Positions 10,775-19,859 of a stretch of DNA of 22,692 nt are shown piece after piece (position 1 is the stretch's first letter; each line of letters opens with the position of its first letter). Both the position numbers and the translations under genes were made by a program. The DNA lies in the NCBI GenBank assembly GCA_018398765.1, contig JAHBMJ010002095.1, forward strand, positions 1 to 22,692, written 5' to 3'. This stretch comes from Chromera velia. Taxonomy: Eukaryota; Sar; Chromeraceae. The notes beneath the pieces are model-generated. The model was given only the letters and a program-made list of their open reading frames with translations, was not told the DNA's origin and searched no databases.

Positions 10775-11124
10775 CCCATGCGCACACACATACCCACACG
10801 CACACACATACCCACACGCACACACACGCAAACACACCCACACGCACATACACCCACACGCACACACACCCACACCCACCCACCCACACACACACACAAG
10901 GGACGCACGTGCATGCACACACACGCCCGCAACCATCTACACATTCGCATCACACAAAAAGCCACACCCATACATACACTAATACACATAAATAGCGTAC
11001 GTACGCAGCCATCCAAGCGCAGCTACACACGCATACACATACACACATACACACGCACGCATACCCACACACCCATTNACACACACACACACACACGCAC
11101 ACACACATACACACACACACACAG

Positions 11125-11161
<37 letters not shown>

Positions 11162-11165
11162 CACA
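10775..11165. repeat. CA-rich microsatellite region with one ambiguous base
   Basis: Imperfect CACACG/CCCACA/CATACA repeats, passing into pure (CA)n at about 11120-11159. Position 11078 is N. The histidine/threonine-rich and cysteine/valine-rich frames across it are repeat artefacts. In the minus-strand sense this would be intronic (TG)n. Confidence 0.9.
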
Positions 11166-11361
11166 GTGTCACGCGCACCCACAGAGTGAACTGTTGGAAG
11201 CACGCAAGATTAAGTCGCTCTCAGAGTCCTGACCCTTCAGAATTCGGCGGACCGCCTCCGCTTCCTCTCGGTGTTTCTCCCCCGGTCTCTGCGTCGAGAG
11301 ATTGGACAGGGAGCAAGAAACGCATTGAAGTTTATCTATGTATTGCTTACCAGTTCTGCTT

Positions 11362-11870
11362 GGAGACGAATGAATGAATGATTAAATAAATGAAATATGA
11401 GTGAGTGAGAGAATAAGTGAATAAAGAAATGAGTGAATGAATGGATGAATGAATGAATAAACGAAGGAAGGGAAGAATGAATGAATGAATGAATGAATGA
11501 ATGAATGAATGAATGAGTGAAGGAAGGAAGGAAGGAATGGAAGAAAGAAGGAAGGAAGGGAGGAAGGAAGAAAGGCAGGAAGGAAGGAAGGAAAGAAGGA
11601 AAGCAGGAAGGAAGGGGGGAAGGAAGGAAGAAATAAATGAAGAAAGGAAGGAAGAGAGAAAGAAAGAAAGAAAGAAAGAAAGGAAGGAAGGAAGGAAGGA
11701 AAGAAGGAAGGAAAGAAGGCTAGAAAGAAGGAAGGAAGGAAAGAAGGAATGAATGAATGAATGAATGAAGGAATGAAGGAAGCGGAAGAAGGAAGGAAGG
11801 AAGGTAGGAAGAAAGGGAGGAGAAAAGGGAAGAAAAGGAGAAGAGAGCCAGAAGAAAAGAAAGACCAAAG
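11362..11870. repeat. GAAT/GGAA tetranucleotide purine tract
   Basis: Begins as (GAAT)n with variants (about 11370-11520), then (GGAA)n and (GAAA)n, a short GAAT return near 11745-11770, then purine-rich degenerate sequence. On the minus strand it is pyrimidine-rich and falls between candidate exons of the minus-strand gene, so it is probably intronic there. The S/F/L-rich and K/E/R-rich frames are artefacts. Confidence 0.93.
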
Positions 11871-11966
11871 CAAATCAAAAGAATATGAAAGGCTGAGAAA
11901 GGGGAAAAGCTTTGTCCATATCTTCCAAAATGCACGTCGATTATGGTAATTAATTCCAACACTGAC

Positions 11967-12070
11967 CACAAGTACTGCTGGGTCAACGCCTGCACAGCGA
12001 ACCTCTGCCAGCTCAAATCCTGCTTGGTACCACTTCTTCCTCTCAGCGTGACCGTCAGTTGTCGAGGCCT
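11967..12070 (-). CDS. Candidate exon directly downstream of the DH/AT exon
   Basis: Acceptor TGTGTGCAG (AG at 12072-12071), then a frame that completes the split codon left by the donor at 12490 (phase 1 to phase 1). It reads EASTTDGHAERKKWYQAGFE and continues LAEVRCAGVDPAVLV to a GTCAGT donor at 11966-11965. Phase agreement and composition support it; the exact 3' boundary has alternatives (GTACTT, GTTCGC). No domain recognised. Confidence 0.45.
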
Positions 12071-12490
12071 CTGCACACATACAGATAGGTCGACAGATGG
12101 TACATGCCGTTTTATCGCTGAGTGATGCAGGCCCTTGGGGGAGTTCAGAGCGTCCTCTTACCTGTGATTTTATTTTTGCTTATTCTCAGCTTTCTGAAGG
12201 CAGAAGCAGGATCGACACAGCTGCACATGAGAACCATAGATAAACAAACACACACGCATGCATGCATGCACACAATCTGACAGACGCTCAAACCTATATG
12301 CTGTAATCTGAGGTCTGTTAAGGCCTCTTACACCTGGGCAGACGAGAATAGATCCTAGGAGAGCAGAAAAAAAAGTGAGTGCACACAGAAATTTGTCATT
12401 TTTGTCATTCTTTCAGCGATTCAGACGACAAAGCCTCTGGTGCGGTGACTCTCCATTGGCAAGTGAAAAAGCTTGGCGGAATTTATTCAC

Positions 12491-14093
12491 CTGGCTTCTT
12501 GAAGGCACTTCCGTCAAAAATGTCCACGAGGCTTTTCGTCACCGCACGCGTCTGCATGATGGAGGCGAGGAAAAGCCGACCCCAGTCTGGGGGTGCGACG
12601 AAGACACACACTCCCACCTCAGTCATGCAGACTTCCACCGCCCTCAAAACCTGAACTGGCCGCTCAAGCATCTCTTCCCAATGTGTACGAGCAGTGACTT
12701 CCTCGTGAAGAAGCCCCCCGCTGCTTGTCGACACGAAAAGGATTTCTCCAGATGGAGTGCGAAAATCAGAGGCGAGACCGTCAATCATTGGCGAGAACGT
12801 CCCCCGAGACCCCCTCAAGGGAGCCATCATAGGTGTTTGCAGAGGGTGACTGGCGCACTTGATTCCGAGCCGTCCTTCCTTCTCGAACCAGGAAATGGCT
12901 ATCTCGACACCACTTTTGGGACCCGAGAGGGAAATCAACCGGGGACGGAACACTCCCGAAATTTGCACTCCTGAAAACAGATTCACATCTTCGAGATCTT
13001 TCGTCCCCCTGATTTCCTCGAGACTGTCATTCACCTCAATCTCTGACCACTCCCACAAACACACCGCTGTCTCCTCCCCAAATTTCATCCTTTCCATTGC
13101 TGCCCCCCGTACCTCCACCATGTGTAGGGCATCTTCGAGCGAGAGGGCGTCTAGCGCCACTGCCGCGGAGAATTCACCGACCCCATGGCCCACGATGGCC
13201 GTCAACTCAACCCCCCCCGACTGCCACACAGAGATTAGCCCGCACTCAACCACGAAGCTTCTGACGTGGATCGTCTGCATTGCGATCTCCGTCACATCGT
13301 GCAGCGGGACGCTTCCCCGGAGGAGCCTATCGCATTTGTCCACAGTCTCTTTGAAGATTTCGTTCGAGGCGTACATGACTGGAAGCATCTGCGCATACTC
13401 ATGTGCGGCATCTTCACCCGCGAAGACGATCGCCACAGAAGGGGGCAGAGGGACCAGGTCGAATGAGTACAGCTCCACCAAAAGAGATCCCCTCAAATCG
13501 AACATTCTGATGTCGAAGGACGAGAAATTCTCTGTTGAGCAAAGGAGACGAACATGTGCCCATACCTCCAGGGGAACGCATACGTTTTCCTTCTGCCCCT
13601 CCCGACCCTCTCTCTGAATGGCTGCGTTGACCTCAGCTCCTCGCACTGGCTCCATGCTCGGAGCAAATCTTCCAAAGGAGTTCTTGGAGGATTCAATTTG
13701 GGCCACCAGTACACCCGCAACCTGAAAGGATGCATCGAGAAGCGCAGGATAGACTCTCAGCGACTGAGCGACCCGCTCGTCTTTCAGGGACTCAGGTAAC
13801 TGAAGGTGTACCAGCACCTCCTTCTGTCCAACCCCCCCCTGCCAGACTTCCCTCACTGAAGTCAGTCGAGGGTCGGAGAGGTCGATCTCCACGGTGTCCT
13901 CATTCTTCCTAAACTCTTCCTGAAGCTTCACCAAGGACTGCCCAATCACGACCTTGGGGGGCTCCTTTGCAGAACGACGGGCTGCGGCAGCTTCTTTTCT
14001 GGCTCGAAGACGCGCCGACACTCTCTTCTCAGGGACACTTTCAGAGCCGAAGGCTGGCGGCGCGGTGCACTCCCATTTGTCGAGGAGCGCCTT
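12491..14093 (-). CDS. Large exon: half dehydratase plus degenerate acyltransferase of polyketide-synthase type
   Basis: Bounded on the minus strand by acceptor TTCTTGCAG (AG at 14095-14094) and donor CAG/GTGAAT at 12490; without that splice a TAA follows at 12485-12483. About 534 codons. After a basic, Ala/Arg-rich helix comes the C-terminal hot-dog of a PS-DH domain, with the YPALLDAS motif (Asp codon 13736-13734) and a closing FDLRGSLLVELYSFDLVPL strand. The rest aligns with a malonyl-CoA:ACP-type acyltransferase: FAGED (family FSGQG), IVGHGVGEFSAA (family GHSxGE), VEVRGAAM, SHPLQTPMM (family SHAFHSPLM) and FVAPPDWGRLF near the end. The nucleophile Ser is Gly (13184-13182), the catalytic His is Gln (12839-12837) and the oxyanion Gln is Glu (13415-13413). 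In active enzymes this fold loads malonyl units onto an acyl carrier protein; here it is probably non-catalytic. The N-terminal DH half (HxxxGxxxxP) is absent from this exon, and DH before AT reverses the usual order. Confidence 0.85.
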
Positions 14094-14411
14094 CTGCAAG
14101 AAAAGGTGCATGGGGAAATTGAGAGGCTAGTTGAGAGGCGAGATGCAGCATCCCATTCAAATATCAAACCGTACATGCAATCCGACAGGAATCCAAATCT
14201 GACTTCGTTTACTTTCCGCGAAGCATGCAATGCCATTACTTCCAGAAATAAAAGAACTCAAAGCGGGGTGTATTGCAATGGTCAATGAAGGTCCACGCCA
14301 AAAGCGAAAGTGAATGGAGAAAAACTGCCAAAAAGCGGATCGACTTTCTATCCAAAAGACCCAGAGGGCAAGGCAGCTAGATGGAAAGAGACGTGCATCA
14401 GCGAGTCGGAC

Positions 14412-14480
14412 CTGAACGAGGGAGAGAGCGTTGCGTAAGAACTTCGAAGGCACATCCCTATCCTTCGCACCATTCTTTCT
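14412..14480 (-). CDS. Weak candidate exon before the DH/AT exon
   Basis: A minus-strand frame ending in SKFLRNALSLVQ at a CAG/GTCCGA donor (14411-14410) would join in phase 0 to KALLDKWE of the large exon, forming one continuous amphipathic helix. The 5' edge is unclear: the AG sites available (within about 14480-14440) have poor pyrimidine tracts, so the start given is only an upper limit. Confidence 0.25.
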
Positions 14481-14645
14481 CACGATTCACTTTCTCTCCT
14501 GCAGCTTCTGCCGGCTTTCGATGTCCATGTGTAGTGTACGTGACTGCCATTTCATTCTCTGCAATCCGTTTCTTTTGCAAGCTCTTTTCTCTCCCGCTCG
14601 TGCACACCACCGCATGAGGCCCAAGAAACACCCTTCCAAACTCAC

Positions 14646-14675
14646 CGTCTGATTTTCTGGGCCTGTCATGTCGTC
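14646..14675 (-). CDS. Candidate 30-nt mini-exon
   Basis: Minus strand: acceptor GATGCTTGCAG (AG at 14677-14676), ten codons DDMTGPENQT, donor ACG/GTGAGT (14645-14644). Both splice sites are close to consensus and the length keeps the frame in phase 0. No homology can be read from ten residues. Confidence 0.35.
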
Positions 14676-15071
14676 CTGCAAGCATCCATTAAATCAAAAA
14701 TTTGAAGAATTGGACGGGGGACGAGACGATTGTCGCGTTTTCCTTACTTTGGCGCAAAAGAGAAGAACATGCAGTGCCGATTGTCCACCTCTCACCCTCC
14801 ATCAAGTGTCAATACAAGGGAAAAGAAGAGACAGAAAGAAAGCGTGCAAAAGCAGAAGCTCACAACGACAAAGTAAAAAGACGAAATCCGATCTTTCCAA
14901 ATGAGATCGTGGGTGATCAGCATGCATGCATGCAGGCAGGCAGGAGAAAGAAAGGTCACGTATGCAGTGACTGTCAGGGATGAGTGAAAAGCGACAGCGG
15001 GGAAAGCTCAGCGCAGGTATGTACAAGTGTTGGAGGCGTGCAAAAGAACCGTGAGCGACAAAGCGAATGAC

Positions 15072-15368
15072 CTGTGTCTGCTTGTTCTCTCTGTCCAAAT
15101 CGACCGTCTCCAAAATGGAGCCCACGATGCCTCCAAGTGAGTGCGATGTGAAGCTCTTCCCCACTGGCCTCGCCTTCGCCTCGTTCTTGTTCTTGTGGAT
15201 ATCACAGAGTGATTTTCGAAGGAGGTTTACCCCTGCCATCTGCGATCCTGTGCGGGAAGATGATCCGGACCTGCCGGAGAGGCGAGGCTGAGAAGCTCCC
15301 AGGGAGGCGTCTGCCGCAGAGAGGCCTCCCCGAAAATCCCCTGGCACTGCGTCACCCTCGTGCCGCAT
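15072..15368 (-). CDS. Candidate first coding exon of the minus-strand gene
   Basis: ATG at 15368-15366 with G at -3, 99 codons in one open frame, ending at a CAG/GTCATT donor (15071-15070) in phase 0. This agrees with the following mini-exon and the large DH/AT exon. The first half is low-complexity Ser/Gly/Ala/Arg; the second half is helical (VNLLRKSLCDIHKNKNEA, SFTSHSLGGIVGSILETVDL). If correct, the gene starts here and has no ketosynthase. An overlapping frame (15227 upward) with a strong GGGGTAAAC donor is the competing reading. Confidence 0.35.
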
Positions 15369-15518
15369 TTCGACAAAAATAGAGGAATCTCACGCTGAAA
15401 CAGCCTGAAAGATCCGAAGGAGAGTAATGCAAAGCACGTATAAAGATCAAAGACTTCAAGGTATGCGGACACGACAGATACGTTCGAAGGGCCAGCTTCG
15501 AAGAGAAGTGCTATGGTT

Positions 15519-15655
15519 GATTGCATGAAGCACACTATAATTACATGCATGATATTAATATATTTCCGTCAATATATTGCATGCATAAAAAAATGCATGC
15601 ATGTTCGCGCGCATACGTGCGCGCGCGCCGTACTGCATGTTTAAGTTTTGTGCGG
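15519..15655. repeat. Palindrome and alternating purine-pyrimidine cluster at the satellite border
   Basis: AT-rich ATATTAATATAT and CAATATATTG words lead into TGCATGCAT-A6-ATGCATGCA (9-bp stem) near 15579-15602. A GCGCGCATACGTGCGCGCGC run follows (about 15606-15628), with strict purine-pyrimidine alternation of the kind that favours Z-DNA. No gene. Confidence 0.75.
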
Positions 15656-15670
15656 TCATGTCTGTTTTTC

Positions 15671-17266
15671 TTGAAGGTTGGTGGGAAAAACGGGTTGCAA
15701 ATAACTTTTGAGGTTTAAATCACTTGAAGGTTGGTGGGGAAAACGGGTTGCAAATCAACTTTTAGGATTGAAATCACTTGAAGGTTGGTGGGAAAAACGG
15801 GTTGCAAATGGCTTGTGGGGTTTAAACCACTTAAAGGTTGGTAGGAAAAACGGGTTACAAATGACTTTTGGGGTTTAAATCACTTGAAGGTTGGTGGGAA
15901 AAACGGGTTGCAAATGGCTTGTGGGGTTTAAACCACTTAAAGGTTGGTGGGAAAAACGGGTTGCAAATGACTTTTGGGGGTTGAAATCACTTGAAGGTTG
16001 GTGGGAAAAACGGGTTGCAAATAACTTTTGATAGCTAAAATCACTTGAAGGTTGGTGGGAAAAACGGGTTGCAAACAACTTTTAGGATTGAAATCACTTA
16101 AAGGTTAGTGAGAAAAACGGATTGTAAATGACTTTTTGGGTTGAAATTACTTGAAGGTTAGTGGGAAAAACGGGTTGCAAATGACTTTTAGGGTTTAAAC
16201 CACTTGAAGGTTGGTGGGAAAAACGAGCTACAAATGATTTTTAGGATTAAAATCACTTGAAGGTTGGTGAGAAAAACAGGTTGCAAATAATATTTGGGGT
16301 TTAAACTACTTAAAGGTTGGTGGGAAAAACAGGTTGCAAATGATTTTTGGGGGTTGAAATCACTTGAAGATTGGTGGGAAAAACGGGTTGCAAATAACTA
16401 TTACGATTGAAATTACTTGAAAGTTAGTGGGAAAAACAGATTGCAAATGATTTTTAGGATTGAAATCACTTGAAGGTTGGTGAGAAAACGGGTTGCAAAT
16501 AACATTTGGGGTTTAAACCACTTAAAGGTTAGTGGGAAAAACGGGTTGCAAATGACTTTTGGGGTTTAAATCACTTGAAGGTTGGTGGGAAAAACGGGTT
16601 GCGAATGACTTTTTGGGTTAAAATTACTTGAAGGTTGGTGGGAAAAACGGGTTGGAAATGACTTTTAGGGTTTAAACCACTTAAAGGTTGGTGGGAAAAA
16701 CGGGTTGGAAATGACTTTTGGAGTTTAAATCACTTGAAGGTTGGTGGGAAAAACGGGTTGCAAATGACATTTGGGGTTTAAATCACTTGAAGGTTAGTGG
16801 GAAAAACTGGTTGCAAATGACTTTTGGGGTTCAAACCACTTGAAGGTTGGTGAGAAAAACGGGTTGCAAATGATTTTTGGGGTTTAAACCACTTAAAGGT
16901 TGGTGGGAAAAACGGGTTACAAATAACATTTGGGGTTTTAATCACTTGAAAGTTAGTGGAAAAAACGGGTTGCAAATCAATTTTTGGGGTTTAAACCACT
17001 TAAAGGCTTGTGGTAGCTTATGGGAAAAACGGGTTGCAAATAACATTTGAGGTTGAAATCACTTGAAGGTTAGTGGGAAAAATGGCTTACAAATAACTTT
17101 TTAAGTTAAAATTACTTGAAGGTTGGTGGGAAAAACGGGTTGGAAATGACTTTTGGGGTTTAAACCACTTGAAGGTTGGTGGGAAAAACGGGTTGCAAAT
17201 GACTTTTGGGGGTTGAAATCACTTGAAGGTTGGTGGGAAAAACGGGTTGCAAATAACTTTTACGAT
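15671..17266. repeat. 53-bp satellite array, about 30 copies
   Basis: Direct tandem repeat, core GGGAAAAACGGGTTGCAAAT followed by a variable AAC/GAC-TTTT-GGGGTTTAAA segment and CACTTGAAGGTTGGT. I count about 30 units at near-regular 52-54 bp spacing, with one longer unit near 17008-17030. Since 53 is not a multiple of three, the minus-strand frames with repeated ATRFSHQPSS motifs are by-products. There are no unique spacers, so this is not CRISPR-like. The left edge shares TTTTTCTTGAA with the 243-bp repeat further right. Confidence 0.95.
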
Positions 17267-17268
17267 CG

Positions 17269-18666
17269 CACGGACGTAGGCGGGCGGGACATGAGGGGGA
17301 TCCTAATCAAACCGGACCCCGCGGCCACCCACACTGCACGATTTTGGCCTCATATGGGGAAAGGAGAAGAGAGCCCTGCCTTCCTTTCTTTCCGCTTTTG
17401 AACCTCATCCAACTCACCTAGGAGACGTCAGTTCGCCTCTCTAGACTCTCTCTAGCTGCTTGGTGCAGAAAAAACGACTCCAATACACATAGGGAGTACA
17501 AAGAACGGACGTCTGAGCTCTGACACCTGTAGAGGCCAAAGAGGCCTCCCTGGACTCAGAAGTGAATAAAAGGCTGTGATGCATCAATGATGATAAAATG
17601 TATACCGACACACTCCATCTGGTCCAGGTAACTTAGTTTCAACAGGAGATAACGAATGGTTGGTGCACTGTGGACTTTAAGTGACAAGTCTGCCCAGGAA
17701 CAGAAAGATACACTCCAGGGGGCAGCCTATGTGAAATCGCCGGAAGACCTTTCTCTTTCTTGAGTGCCTCCAACCTGCATCCAGCGCACAGAGGTACTGC
17801 TCTAGAGGGAATGAGCAAGACAGAATGACCTACCCGGGGAAGTGGAAGTCGATCAATGCTCCAGAGACGTCACTTCACCACAACAAAGACACAAAAGAAT
17901 TTCACCTTCCCACAACCAGCAGACACACCAGCAACCCATCCCACTGCCCTGGAAGGATATTAACTGATAAGAGGCACTGGGCAAAATTGTCGAGAATCGA
18001 TTTTGGGCCTCCTGGTGAAAAGAAGGAATGTTGCTCAGGAGGCCAGAAGGGCCAATTCCTGACTGTTCGTACTATGAACTGCCAAACCCATCCAAGCAGA
18101 CCAGCGGTGTAACAAGACTTCACCCTGACACAGACACAAGCTGTCTGGTCTTAAAGGAGGGGAATGGTGCGACTTTTACCACCAATACTGCTCTGGACAA
18201 CAAGAAGGAAAGCAAGGCAAGAGGGAACGAACTTGGCCCTCTGCAGACATCTGTAAGCTTTCTGAGGTTTTTTCAGATATTTTGGTGATTTTGAGGGTGA
18301 CCCCGGAAAGTTGCGGTCAAAATTTTGTCAGATTTGAAATGCCGGGGTCTTGACGATCATTTTGGTCCAAGTTCTACTCTACCGCCGCTTGAGAAATAAG
18401 CCGCAGTAAAAGTGATCAATGAGCAGTGTTCCTAGATTCAGAACAGACGGGACGAACCGGAACCTTTTGACAGACTAGGCTAGACCCGCCCCTCATACAC
18501 GGAGACGCGGCATGCATAACAAAAACCTCAATCAAATTTTGGTAGGTCGCGGGCCTCTGGGGCCACCGGGGCCGCCAGATAAGGCCATACTGCACGTTTT
18601 TGGCTTCGTATGGGTTCCTACCGTTTGATTAAGACCCCCCTCATGTCCCGCCCGCCCACGTCCGTG
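17269..18666. mobile_element. Non-autonomous inverted-repeat DNA element (1398 bp)
   Basis: Ends are 44-bp inverted repeats: 17269-17312 and the reverse complement of 18623-18666 agree at 41 of 44 positions, starting CACGGACGT and ending AATCAAAC. The element interrupts the satellite: GAT occurs at both junctions (17264-17266 and 18668-18670) and may be a 3-bp target duplication, though one or two extra bases at the ends leave the exact boundary open. Inside the inverted repeats lies a 26-bp direct repeat (17333-17358 and 18589-18614, 23 of 26 identical, starting ACTGCACG). No transposase-like frame is visible; the longest is about 95 codons. Family not assigned: the CAC terminus and possible 3-bp duplication only loosely recall CACTA elements. 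Confidence 0.8.
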
Positions 18667-18701
18667 TGATTGAAATCACTTAAAGGTTGGTGGGAAAAAC
18701 G
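18667..18701. repeat. Satellite remnant between the two elements
   Basis: Thirty-five bases of satellite unit (GATTGAAATCACTTAAAGG then GTTGGTGGGAAAAACG). They complete the half unit left of the first element and continue into the half unit right of the second. Confidence 0.85.
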
Positions 18702-19859
18702 CATGTTGTCTAAACCTTCAGAATGACTGCCTGCGCTGCCTTCAGGGTCTTATGTATGACCTTCCCCAGGCGGTCCGTAAGGACCGCCTGCGGCACCCCA
18801 GGCAGTCAGGGGGTCTTTTTGCATTCTCTTTATAGTATGAAAAACGTTGAAAAAAGTTTAAAAATGCCTTTATTCTGGGATTTAGTATCTGAACGCAACT
18901 TTAAAGATTCATTTACAATGCTTCAAATTGAATCAATAAATCAAAATTTTTATATAATTCTAGATATTATTTTATAGAAAAGAATTAAATCAAATTTTCT
19001 GAATAATTTTCCACTCTGCGATAAGTTTATAAACAATGCAAAGTTGCATGTGTCACTTTTTGTTTACTTGGATTGGCACCTCCCAGACAAGCTTCCCAGA
19101 CAAGCTTGAAATCTTCTACCTTATCATGGTGGTGAGGGACATAGGCATCGATTGCCTGTCTGAATGTTCTGCGGCGGTTCTCTTCAGCTACGACCTGTTC
19201 TTCTGTTATGTCCTCTATGTGAAACACCTCTCTCTCTTCCTCTACCTCTTCCCTCTCAAATTCTTCTTCTGCCTCACCCCCCTCCATTTTTTATCTCTTT
19301 GCGGGAGGCTTGCCTGTAAATCCGAAGGCTTACAACCTACTCTGCTGCATTGCAGTTAGCTAGGCAGGCAGCAAACGGGAAGGCCAAGTGTGGAATTATC
19401 AATCAGTGCAGTCAGTAAGCGGGAAGGCTAAGTGCAGAATCAATCAGTGAGTCAATCAATGGATGTATAATGATGTGCAATGATGTGCATCTCCAGTAAT
19501 AAGAGTGAAAAGAGACGAAAGTTGAAAGCAACCGTCAACTTAATATGTATCCACTGGTATCTATCGCTAATCACGACCGCCAAACAAAAAGTTGCTGCCG
19601 GTCTGCATGACCCGGTCGGACCTTTGATGCATGGTATGCATGTATAGATTGCGAGGTCGTGTCGGCGCATCCCTCACGCAAACCTGGTCAGGCATGTGCA
19701 CCGTGGTTCGTGACGACAAGGTCGGTGCCGAAGGTACCGACCTTCACCCCAGACAACTCTCAACAACTGCCTGGGGCTTTGCCCCAGGCAGCTCTATATA
19801 AACTTAGGCAAAACCACCTGGGGTCACCCCAGGCGCCCCAGGCAGGTTTAGACAGCATG
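18702..19859. mobile_element. Inverted-repeat DNA element with 8-bp target duplication and terminal hairpins (1158 bp)
   Basis: Terminal inverted repeat CATGYTGTCTAAACCT (16 bp, one mismatch) at 18702-18717 and 19844-19859. Both flanks carry the perfect 8-bp direct repeat GAAAAACG (18694-18701 and 19860-19867), which is part of the satellite unit, so it is a target duplication. An 8-bp duplication is typical of hAT and also P superfamily elements; the CATG terminus is closer to P than to the usual hAT CAG. Next to both ends lie stable hairpins: 18767-18790 (10-bp stem, GTAA loop) within an outer 10-bp pairing 18724-18733/18799-18808; 19718-19744 (12-bp stem, GAA loop); 19767-19791 (11-bp stem, TTT loop); and 19817-19833. 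No transposase recognised, so it is probably non-autonomous. Confidence 0.85.
19027..19287 (-). CDS. Hypothetical acidic protein inside the second mobile element
   Basis: 86 codons from ATG (19287-19285). The first 40 residues are very rich in Glu (EEEFEREEVEEEREVFHIED), then a mixed segment with TFRQAIDAYVPHHHDKVEDF and KLVWEACLGGANPSKQK. Composition is more protein-like than the opposite strand's Phe/Leu-rich frame. No transposase motif or known domain. It could be an eroded internal fragment of a parent element's gene, or chance. Confidence 0.3.
   Translation of the reverse strand: MEGGEAEEEFEREEVEEEREVFHIEDITEEQVVAEENRRRTFRQAIDAYVPHHHDKVEDFKLVWEACLGGANPSKQKVTHATLHCL

Noticed and set aside
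10590-11377. His/Thr-rich and Cys/Val-rich frames across the CA repeats
   Set aside because: Pure microsatellite translation, also crossing an N.
11347-12080. Minus-strand frame of 232 codons across the GAAT/GGAA tract
   Set aside because: Only its first about 35 codons look coding (candidate exon 11967-12070); the rest is repeat translation.
13266-13617. Plus-strand frames opposite the DH/AT exon
   Set aside because: Shadow frames; the minus strand carries clear PKS family motifs over the same bases.
15072-15200. Acyl carrier protein-like reading of SFTSHSLGGIVGSILETVDL
   Set aside because: The DSL phosphopantetheine motif is HSL here, and flanking helices do not fit; resemblance too weak to claim.
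15875-16975. Minus-strand frames with repeated ATRFSHQPSS motifs as a repeat protein
   Set aside because: The 53-bp period shifts the frame each unit, and the frames stop after a few units; no start or splice support.
15671-17266. CRISPR-like array
   Set aside because: Units are directly adjacent and diverge gradually; there are no unique spacers of constant length, and the context is eukaryotic.
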